This document shows, one piece after another, positions 19,716-28,000 of a stretch of 64,000 bases of DNA; the first letter of the stretch is position 1, and each line of letters starts with the position of its first letter. Both the position numbers and the translations under genes were made by a program. This stretch comes from Closterium sp. NIES-65. Taxonomy: Eukaryota; Streptophyta; Zygnematophyceae; Desmidiales; Closteriaceae. Under the pieces are notes generated by a model. It was not told where the DNA came from and ran no database searches. It was given only the letters and a program-made list of their open reading frames with translations. The DNA lies in NCBI GenBank assembly GCA_948144175.1, contig CANXME010002001.1, forward strand, positions 62,001 through 126,000, read 5' to 3'.

Positions 19716-20242
19716 CGCCAGAGAGGGTGATCGGCGAGATGCTCCGGGAGGTGAAGTGCCGCCCACATGAGGCAGATGGCGTCGTCTGCCGATTCCTTCG
19801 CACACGACGCCCCTTCCCCGTAGAAGTCGTCGATGCACTGCTTCTTCGCTCCACCCGCACACGCCTCGATCGCCATCTCCTCCGCCTTCTTCTTCCCTTC
19901 CCTGCGGGCGTGTTTGCCTTCGTACAATTCGCGGACGGCGCCGCGGTCAGCAGAAGGGATAGGCGCCTTGCAAAGACGGATGTCCTTCCGTTTCAGCCCT
20001 TTCCAGCACGTGATGTGTTGCGCGCAACGGAAGGCGCCCCCTACGAACTTAAGCTTGCAGTGCCGGCATATGCGGAGAGTACGCTCAGGACCATTCGAGG
20101 TACCTTCGGTAGAGGTAAGGAAATGTTTAAAAATAACATGGGTGTTCACAGGAACATCCTCGTCGTCCGCCATGGTCGCGTCATTCGAAACACTAGGAGC
20201 CTCACTAGTGGCACTTGCGGGAGTACCAGAAGGAGTCGACAT
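19716..20242 (-). CDS. hAT element 2 transposase, N-terminal part with BED zinc finger
   Basis: The start chosen is the ATG at 20242 (MSTPSGTPASATSEAPS), by similarity with element 1. An upstream in-frame Met at 20353 would add 37 residues without similarity. The BED-type finger is RICRHCKLKFVGG followed by CAQHITCWKG and a further Cys. Then come a basic helix (GKHARREGKKKAEEMA), CIDDFYGEGASCAKESADDAICLMWAALHLPEHLADHPLWRN, and the interruption by the gypsy element at the target duplication. The homologous block in element 1 reads DFYGAEGSVARRVADDAICLYFAALGVPENQADNPLFRN. Continues in frame at 11930. BED fingers of this family bind the element ends. Confidence 0.9.
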
Positions 20243-20667
20243 CAAGTGCAAGTGAGCGGGAGTGTTGAGAGAGAATGAACGAGGAGAGAGATAATACAGA
20301 TGACGGGACTGAGAGCTTACCTTATAGTCCAGGATGTGGTTGAGTTGAACCACCTATGCTGGTTGACGACATTCGTGTTTGTGTGTTGGAGTCGCGCGAT
20401 AGCATAGGGTGCAGTGCGGTTCAAATTTTCCCACGTCCCCACATTTTGACAGGTGTGGGTGACAATGTGGTTGGATTGGGACGTGCGTACAAATTGGGGT
20501 GGGACGTGCGTACATTTTGAGTCGCGTCGCACATTCGCAATTCGTGCGCGACTTTTGAAATCTGTTTTTTTTTCGGGTCAGCCCGAATTTTCGCCAACGA
20601 ATATACGGACGAGTTGCGTACACCGTATATTCGTAAACGACTATTCAGAGTGCGCTTATGGTTTCTG
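20243..20667 (-). other. 5' noncoding region of hAT element 2
   Basis: About 425 bases lie between the transposase start and the terminal inverted repeat. They hold a poly-T/CGGGTCAGCCC motif (20563-20592) shared with other hAT ends and several direct GTGCGTAC/GTGGGACG words. A promoter is expected here, but no clear TATA box was identified. Confidence 0.5.
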
Positions 20668-20918
20668 GCGACTTTTCCAACATAGCTGTGGGCGACTTGA
20701 GCACCCATTTGGCCACCCCAAGTCCCTTGGGTACCAAATTCCTCACCTGGACGAGCCCAAGTCGCCTCCAAGCTAGCTCTCTTCACTTTCTGCCTATTTT
20801 AGCTTTTGTTTTGTTTGTATTCATTACTTCAGTTAACTTTCTGTTTGTAGACCTTTTTCAACATCTCAGAACCAGCTTTTCCTTGTGCACATTGTGCACA
20901 TAGGTCTGATTTTCTACA

Positions 20919-20971
20919 TAAACATGAGAGGGGTAAACACATGAGAGGGGTAAACACATGAGAGGGATAAA
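20919..20971. repeat. 17-bp minisatellite, three copies
   Basis: AACATGAGAGGGG-type units of the same minisatellite as 1051-4245, lying immediately right of the copia element 1 LTR end. This supports the view that the intervening 16.7 kb was inserted into, or rearranged within, one array. Confidence 0.9.
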
Positions 20972-21329
20972 CAGGAGGATTGCAGCAGATGATGGCATGG
21001 GCAAAGCGAGTTGGCATCCAGATGTGGGCAACACAGGAACCGCACGGCTGCAAGGCATGCACGGCTGTGGCTGTGCAGTGTGTGGTGCAAGCCAAGCCAA
21101 GGAGAACATTTGTATGGCGCACCCACACATTGTGTGAGGTTAGTGACTGCATGTTCCATTAACGGGCAATATGAATGGACCCTCTATGACACCATGGCAT
21201 GGGGGGAGTGATGCTTGTCAATCCAGCCACCACTGGCGGTTCACCCCCCTTAGCCCACTCACGCCCCCCACCCCTCTTAACCCCCTCACCCCCTCACCCA
21301 CCTAACCCCTTACAGCATGTATGGCCTTG
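20972..21329. other. Unclassified unique DNA
   Basis: Contains a short plus-strand open stretch (20980-21140, QQMMAWAKRVGIQMW) followed by a GT donor-like TGTGAG/GTTAGT, and a C-rich stretch at 21240-21310. I could not decide whether any of it is an exon; nothing else is recognised. Confidence 0.3.
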
Positions 21330-21462
21330 CAGGGCAAGGAGGCAAGCAGACACGCAGGCAAGCAGGCGGGCAAGCACGCAGGCAGGCAAGCACGCAGGCA
21401 GGCAAGCACGCAGGCAGGCAAGCACGCAGGCAGGCAAGCACGCAGGCAGGCAAGCAGGCGGG
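21330..21462. repeat. 16-bp minisatellite CAAGCACGCAGGCAGG
   Basis: Five exact units occur at 21371-21450, with degenerate GCAGGCAAGC units on either side. It lies on the intron side of the candidate exon at 21478-21569. Confidence 0.9.
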
Positions 21463-21477
21463 CTGTAGGGCACCCAC

Positions 21478-21569
21478 CTCGGGGAAGCGAGGCTGTGGCA
21501 TTCGGTGGTGACAAAGAAGTTCTCCCCCACCACCGCATGCACTTCGCCCACCCCCTCCGCCCGCTCGAT
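21478..21569 (-). CDS. Candidate exon of an unrecognised host gene
   Basis: Minus strand. Acceptor TGTGCGCAG precedes ATCGAG, and donor GTGGGT follows CCGAG. The 92-bp open frame reads IERAEGVGEVHAVVGENFF, then VTTECHSLASP, non-repetitive and protein-like. It begins in phase 0, which matches the phase-0 end of the next candidate exon upstream on the same strand (34386-34569); the two nested hAT/copia insertions would lie in the intron between. I do not recognise the protein. Short length makes this uncertain. Confidence 0.35.
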
Positions 21570-21589
21570 CTGCGCACATCCCACGGCAG

Positions 21590-21681
21590 GCAGAGCGGGG
21601 TGGCATACGACAAGCAGAGCGGGGTGGCACACGACAGGCAGAGCGGGGTGGCACACGACAGGCAGAGCGGGGTGGCACACG
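21590..21681. repeat. 24-bp minisatellite, four copies
   Basis: Units containing GCAGAGCGGGGTGGCAC, spaced exactly 24 bp. Because 24 is divisible by 3, open frames run through on both strands without coding meaning. Confidence 0.9.
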
Positions 21682-21954
21682 TGGGGTGGGACGGGTGATG
21701 AGCGGCACCGAGGAGACGAGTGATCCGTGCACGTGGACTGCTGGTGAACATGCTCTGGGAAGCACGCCCACACCTATGATGTGAAAGACGCGTCCTGCGT
21801 CTTGGACGCATGCGTCCAGACGCATGCGTCCGGACGCAGGACGCTTCACCAGGACCAGAAAGACGCACCAAAAGACGCAGTCCCGGGCAGGCAAAAAAAA
21901 CCCCCGGGCAGGCAAAAAAACTTGTTATAGGGCATGGGATAAGCATGGGCATTT

Positions 21955-22200
21955 GACCCGGACGGGTCGGGTAACCCGACCCGACCCGCCCTTTTGGGCG
22001 GGTCGGGTCAGGAATGCTGAGAAGGCCGACCCGCCCGGGTCGGGTCGGGAAAACCCGGACGGGTCGGGTCGACCCGTGACCCGTCACAATGATTTAGTGA
22101 CGGGTTTTTGCGACCCGCCGGGTCGGGTTGACCCGTCCCGTCCGGGTCGCGTACCCAGTCAAATGACAGGGTTACCCGACCCGTTTTCGGATTAGGGTAG
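21955..22200. repeat. Left subterminal CGGGTCGGGT repeats of hAT element 3
   Basis: Many direct and inverted GGGTCGGGT/ACCCGACCC words with short spacers. The mirror region is 32635-32815. Clustered short repeats next to terminal inverted repeats are typical hAT transposase-binding sites (role inferred). Confidence 0.85.
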
Positions 22201-22631
22201 GGGTTGAACATTGGTTGGTTTTTTAGGTTTTGTTTCCCTCGACATTCTGATCTAGTCGCTAGACTAGATCAAGGCTAGTACTTCTGCGCTGCAGCTAGGG
22301 AGCCTCATACAGTTTTCACTCTTCAATGTTAGCACTATTTAAACTGCATATTATCTTCAGGTTAGGGTTTGGCGCTCCCGCCATTTCGCAGCGTCGCACG
22401 ACCAGGGGCGCAGCAGCGCGCGGGCGGCCACGCATTGGCGGGATCGCGTCCCCGCAATAGCGCGATCTCGGCCCCGCGTTTGCTCAGCGCGATCACGGCC
22501 CCGCATTGGCGCGATCGCCGCCCCTCATATGCGCGATCGCGGCACCGCATTAGGACAGGGCGATCGCGGCCAGGTTCAGCATCGCGATCAGGCAGCGCGA
22601 TAGGGCAGCGCGATAGGGCAGCGCGATCGCG
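22201..22631 (+). promoter_or_regulatory. Leader/promoter region of hAT element 3 transposase
   Basis: An AT-richer stretch with a 9-bp-arm palindrome (GATCTAGTC-GCTA-GACTAGATC, 22249-22270) and a TATTTAAA-like word at about 22332 is followed by very CpG-rich DNA with repeated GCGATCGC/CGCGAT words (22445-22632). A TATA role is possible but unproven. Confidence 0.4.
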
Positions 22632-22888
22632 ACCACCTTTAGCGGCGCGAAGGCGCCACCTTCAGCAGCGCGAAGGCGCCACCTTCAGCAGCGCGAAGGC
22701 GCCACCTTCAGCAGCGCGAAGGCGCCACCTTCAGCAGCGCGAAGGCGCCACCTTCATCAGCGCGAAGGCGCCACCTTCAGCAGCGCGAAGGCGCCACCTT
22801 CATCAGCGTGTAGGCGCCACCTTCAGCAGCGCGGAGGCGCCACCTTTAGCAGCGCCAAGGCGCCACCTTCAGCAGCGCGAAGGCGCTA
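22632..22888. repeat. 23-bp minisatellite in the 5' leader of hAT element 3
   Basis: About eleven units built on GCGCCACCTTCAGCAGCGC, with small substitutions (CATCAGCG, TTTAGCAG). It ends a few bases before the presumed transposase start at 22902. Confidence 0.9.
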
Positions 22889-22901
22889 CATTGAACGGAA
22901 T

Positions 22902-24758
22902 ATGAACGGGGAGTCTAACCAGGGAGGCGGAGATGGGAATGAAGAAGGACGAGCTCTGCCAGGTGCTAGTTTTAATCGACTTCCAACACCTGCAGCACGA
23001 ACCAGCTTTATGCTGGGTAGTGCTCTACAGCACCCTGTTGAGACCGATGGCGGAGATGCAGGGGGTGAGGAACAGGATTCCTACTGGCCTAGCAGTCCTC
23101 ATTGAGAGTGGCAGGGTGGTGGGCAGACCCGTGATGAAACAGGCGATGATGATGAGTATAGGCCTACTGTAGCGGAGGTCGAGGCGGCGGCGGCAGAGGA
23201 CTCTGCAGCGGGGGCGGGAGGGGACGCGGATGTGGAGGAGGAGGTGCAAGAGCAGGAGGAGGAGGGTGCTGGCCGCAATGCCAGGGAGCATGGAGGGGAT
23301 AATGGACGGGGAGGAAGGGGTCGAGGGGGTCGTGGGGGGGGACGGGTTGGTCGCGGGCAGGGTCGGTCTTCTGCGCGTGCGCAGGCCGTAGGCAATGCAG
23401 GGGGGCACAGTGGGGGGCATGCTAGCGGCCCCCCAGTAGATGGACCAGGTGGGGGGAGGGTTGGGAGGGTTGCGCATAGTGCTGCAAGGGCTGGGCGCGG
23501 TGGCAGTGGTGGTGGGAGAGCGGCCGAGGCTGCGCCCGATCCAGGGCCAGGCAATGCACCCACTCAACGGTTCGATGGTGTTGGGTCTACGCCGTTGCGT
23601 GCTGGTGGCATCAGTCGGGGTGGTGGGACAGCGGGGAGTCGTGGGCGTGCGTCAAAGCGTCAACGAAAGGAGGATTTGCCTAAGGATTCGGTGGTTGAGG
23701 GTTTGGCAGGGAAGCACTACCCTGGTTTACTTGTGGGAATGTTTGGTGAGCTTGAGGATGGTTGTCGTCCGTGTCGGGTGTGTGGGGACGTAATGGGATG
23801 GGATGGGGGTAGCACGGGGACTGGGTGGAAGCATGTCAAGCGCGTGCACTACCCTAATGTGCAGATTTGGGTGCGGCGGTTCCTGGACCCGGCGAAGCCA
23901 AAGGACCTAGAGTTTCCTTGGGGCGGCTATGGCGTGTCGGGCGATGGGCCACCAGTGCCCAACCCGCACGGTGGTGCATGGGAGCACGCGGCTGCCTGGC
24001 CGAACATCCCAGCTGCTGTAGCCGCGGCGGGCAGTGGCGCAGGGGGGGGGGGGGGAGTGGGAGTCGTAGTGGTGTTGGCATGCACGCGTTCATGAGTCCA
24101 AGGGTGTCGCTGGACGAGTTACGCAGTGCTCTCGTAGAGTTGTTTGCTTATGCGGATCTTCCGTTTCGTCTTGTCGACCGAGCTTCGGTGAGTCAAACAA
24201 CAACTACTCTACCCTCTATTCCTGCACCGGGAGTCTCAAATCCTGTCTGAACATCTCAGTTGGGTTGGGATGCCCTGGTACACAGCTGGGACAATGCTTT
24301 GTGTGTGTTTGCTTCTTTGTCCCTGCCCGACCTCACCAGTTCCGTCGATTTGTCGCCTTGCTGAATCCATCGGCCAAGGATTTGCTGGGGTCACGTTACC
24401 GTTTGGCACGGGACATGCAAGCATTCAGCGAGGTGGCTCGAGAGGAGCTGAGGCAGGAGATCGTTGGCGACGGTCTCGCGGGGAGGGTGTCCCTTAGCTT
24501 GGACATCTGGACTAGTGAGAACCATACAGCTTTCATGTGTGTGACCGTCCACTGGATCACTAGTGAGTTCAGGCTACGTTCGGGGATTTTGGATTTCGTG
24601 CAGTTGGAGGGTTCGCACACAGGGTCTCTCATAGCACAGACCCTCGAGCGCATCTTGACCGAGGCTGGCCTGCAGGATGTAGTGTTTGCTGCGACGACGG
24701 ACAATGCGGAGAACAACAACAAGGCGATGCGCCTTCTGTCGGGGGACCCAGCAGAGGG
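22902..24758 (+). pseudogene. hAT element 3 transposase (ZBED type), 5' exons
   Basis: Exon 1 is 22902-24187 with MNGESNQGGG as possible start. An in-frame TGA lies at 23103-23105, followed by an acidic then glycine/arginine-rich region, then the BED finger CRVCGDVMG...GWKHVKRVHYP. A 14-G run (24042-24055) shifts the frame; afterwards VSLDELRSALVELFAYADLPFRLVDRAS continues to a GTGAGT donor. Intron 1 is 24188-24339 (GT...CAG, phase 0). Exon 2 (24340-24758) begins FRRFVALLNPSAKDLL, and carries the first catalytic Asp in VSLSLDIWTSENH and the second in VVFAATTDNAENNNKAM. Copia element 2 interrupts it at 24758. The TGA and the G-run shift make the gene defective unless they are sequencing or splicing effects. 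Confidence 0.85.
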
Positions 24759-25046
24759 TGTCAGAACTTGAGCTTAGAATCGATACTATAGTAGTGAGCT
24801 CAAAGCTCTTTAAGTACATCCGGAATGAGCAAGGTAGGGATGAGGAGGGAATCAGGAGGCAATCCTAGGGAATCAAGGGTAATCCCAAGGCAATCTCCAA
24901 TTGGTGGGTTGGAGATTGCTTGGAGATTACATTTGGGTTTGGTTGGGATGTGGGTGTACACCCAACCAAACACAAAGTGCAAACTACACTAAACTAGGAT
25001 ATAAAAGTACAAGTACAAAATGTGAGATTGGGGCCTAACACCAACA
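24759..25046 (-). repeat. 3' LTR of copia element 2 (288 bp)
   Basis: On the plus strand it begins TGTCAGAACTTGAG and ends ACACCAACA. It has the same length and content as 30282-30569. In element orientation it follows the polypurine tract. Confidence 0.95.
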
Positions 25047-25055
25047 CCCCCCCTG
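25047..25055 (-). promoter_or_regulatory. Polypurine tract of copia element 2
   Basis: On the minus strand CAGGGGGGG abuts the 3' LTR start TGTTGG, 16 bases after the gag-pol stop codon. Confidence 0.85.
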
Positions 25056-25070
25056 AGGCGTCAATCGAAC

Positions 25071-28000
25071 TCATGGCGGAGAAGGAGGAGCGCAGAGCCC
25101 CATGGCGCCAAGGAGACGATGGTGGGGAACCTTCCCAAGGGGCTTGGTGAACAGGTCAGCCAGGTTGCAGTCAGATGCCACGTATTCCACCTTCAGCTGC
25201 TCTTGTTGCACAAGGTGACGAATGAAGAAGTGCCGAAGTTCAATATGCTTGGTGCGGGTGTGATACACAGGGTCTTGAGAGATGTGGATGGTACTCTGGT
25301 TGTCACACCAGAGGGTGGGGGCTGACTGAGGGAAGCCAAGCTCTTGGAGTAGGAAGGTGAACCAACGGGCCTCCTGAGCAGCCATGGTGCCTGCGTAGAG
25401 CTCCGCCTCACAGGAGGAGAGGGAGACTGCAGACGACCTGGTGGAGCGCCAACTGACAGTTCCGCTCCCGAGGGTGAAGCAGTACCCCTGAGAGGAGCGC
25501 CGGTCGGTCTGGTCATCAGCCCAGGAGGAGTCTGTGTAACCTTCCAGGCGAGGAGGGGAGAGCCCACCGAGTGTGAGAACGTGGGACTTTGTGCCCTTAA
25601 GATAGCGCAGCACCCGCTTTGCTGCCTTCCAATGAAGATTAGTGAAGCGACCCGGGGCCACGTAACGAGAGAGAACACTGACTGGGTAGGCCAAGTCCGG
25701 TAGGGTGCACATCATGGCGTACATGAGGGACCCAACAAGTTCCGGGTATGGCTCAGAGCAGGCCTCTGGTGTGGGTACAGCAGGAGCTGTAAGGAGGTGT
25801 TGCAGCGGCAGCGGGGTGGCAACAGGTGTGCACAGCTCCATCTCAAACCGCTTGAGCACATTGTCGATGTAGAACTCCTGGGAGAGTGAGATGGTGCGAG
25901 CCTTGCGATCACGAGTGATCTCCATTCCCAGGTAGTGCTTGAGGTCACCAAGGTCTTTCATCTGGAGGGCCTTGCTCAGGGCTGCCTGGACAGAGGTCAT
26001 TTGGGCCGAGTCCTTGGCAACGAGGATAAAATCATCCACGTAGACTAGGATGTAGAATGGCTCAGAATGACGACGGATGAAGAGAGTCGGGTCAGCAGTT
26101 GAGGGGTGGAAGTCCAGGGAGAGGAGGACTTCTTTCACCTTGTTGTGCCATTCGCGAGGGGCTTGTTTAAGGCCGTAGACGGGGCGATTCAGCTTCCAGA
26201 CTGTGTTGGGAGGGAATTCTCCTGGGAAGCCTTCTGGTCTGTCCATGAACACTGTCTCCTTGAGACGTCCTTGTAGGAAAGCGGAGGAGGCATCCATGGA
26301 TTTGATCTCAAAGTCTTCTCGAGCTGCAACATCCATGAGCGTTCGAATGGTGGGAGGTTTGGATGTGGGGGAGAAGATTAGGTCGAAGTCGCGGTACCGC
26401 TGCTGGGTGAAGCCCTTGGCTACGTAACGCGCTTTGAACACCGGTGCCTCGTCTGGGAGCTGTTTTACACGGAACAACCACTTGCCCCCGACGATGTTGA
26501 CTCCTGGAGGTGGAGTCTCGTCATCGAAAGAGTGGTTGCGAGTGAATGCTGCAATCTCCGCGTCCATGGCAGCACGCCATTCGGCAGCATGAGGGCCTGA
26601 GAGAGCCTCTTGGACGGTGAGAGGGATAGGGATGGTCGGGTTCTCCGCGAGGTTGAGGGAGGGTGAGCCAGTGATATCGGGGAAGATGTGTGAGAGCTGA
26701 GGAATGACTGCATGGAGATCACACAGCTCCTCATGCCTGTCTTCTAGAAGGGTAGAGGGCACATCCCCCCCAGCAGGAGGAGGCGGTGTGATCATTGTGT
26801 ATCGAAGAACCATTGCGAGTGGAAGAGCAGCGCGATGGGAGCGGGTGCCATGAGCCACCGGTGAGGAGGGCGGGGCAGGCGGTGTCGGAGAGGGTGACTT
26901 AGGAGGCTTGGGTGGGGGAATGGGCCGCCGGCGGTACGTGATCAGCTCGGGCGACTGTGGGAGAGCGGGTTCCTCTGTGGTGGGGGGAACTGGGGGAGGA
27001 GGTGGGGCCGGAGGGTGGGACCGCCGATGGTAGGTGATAGGTGCGCTCGGAGGGGGCGGCGCAGCGGGAAGTGAGGAAGGTGAGGGGGGGGGCGGAGCAG
27101 CCGCCGAAGACACCGGTGAGGCCGGGTCAGAGACCTCAGAGGGAGATGGTGGGATGGCAGGAGAGGGAGGAGGTGAGGGGGCAGGAGCAGGCGGGAGGTC
27201 GGGAGGCGCGTCAAAGTCTGCCCACACGAGGGAGGGTGGATCAGGGAGAGGGTCCCGTCCCGAAGGGGAGTAGAATGGGCGGGTCTCATCAAAGACAACG
27301 TCGCGGCTCCTGACCAACTGTTGAGTGGAGGGATTGAGGAAGAGGTAGTCAGGTGAGTCGGCGTTGTGCCCAAGGTAGATGCACGTTTGAGTCTTGGGAC
27401 CGAGCTTGCCACCGTTCTGGCGTCGAGCCTGAGGGTTGAGGAGGACATAGGCGGTGCATCCCCAAACGCGAAGAGAGCGAGCAGTGGGCGTTTTCCCGAG
27501 CCAGAGTGTGGTTGGAGTGGTGTCGGGAAGGTGCGGATGGGGGTAAAGGTTGTAGAGGAGGGCGGCGTGGTAGAGAGCGTATCCCCAGAGAGAGTGTGGA
27601 GCGTTGGAGTGGCTGAGGAGGCACCGAGTGATCTGCACTAGAGTGTGGTTGCGGCTCTCAGCTATGCCGTTCTGTTGAGGGCTGTCAGGGAGGGTGAAGT
27701 TTTGCTGGATGCCTTCGGAGGAGCAGAAGGCTTTAAGCTTGTCGTTGCAAAATTCACCCCCCCCATCCGAGTGAAGGCGCTTGACCTTGAGGTCAAAGGT
27801 GGTCTGTGCCTGCTTGACCCACGCCATGATGACCTCTGGAGCCTCAGCCTTAGTGTGGAGGAGGTGAACAGAGACGTATCGTGAGTGGTCATCCACGATA
27901 ACTAGGAAGTAGCGATATCCACCTCGTGCAAGAACAGGGGCAGGGCCCCAGACGTCCATGTGCACTAGGTCCAGTGGTGCCGCTGCGATTGTGGGTGAGG

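Larger units (their letters stand above)
10028..20685 (-). mobile_element. hAT element 2, complete, carrying a gypsy insertion
   Basis: There are 18-bp perfect terminal inverted repeats CTATGTTGGAAAAGTCGC at 10028-10045 and 20668-20685, flanked by an identical 8-bp target duplication CTGTGGGC (10020-10027 and 20686-20693). An 8-bp duplication is the hAT hallmark. Without the 7.8-kb gypsy insertion and its duplicated target the element is about 2.9 kb. It encodes one BED/DUF659 transposase on the minus strand. Subterminal regions carry GGGCAG/poly-A motifs and a 28-bp palindrome (10058-10085). Confidence 0.93.
9664..20918 (+). repeat. 3' LTR of copia element 1, split by hAT element 2
   Basis: The left part (9664-10027) starts TGTTGTTAAGTACTT right after the polypurine tract. 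The right part (20694-20918) ends TTTTCTACA, a TG...CA LTR pair, and is followed directly by the 17-bp minisatellite. The two parts are separated by hAT element 2 with its 8-bp target duplication. About 590 bases of LTR remain, with internal GC-rich inverted sequence (9785-10019 and 20694-20770) that could be a further small insertion. With no 5' LTR for comparison the extent is inferred. Confidence 0.55.

Noticed and set aside
21294..22087. Minus-strand ORFs of up to 261 aa with repeated LPACLPAC and VCHPALP
   Set aside because: They are translations of the 16-bp and 24-bp minisatellites. Only the short splice-bounded segment 21478-21569 looks coding.
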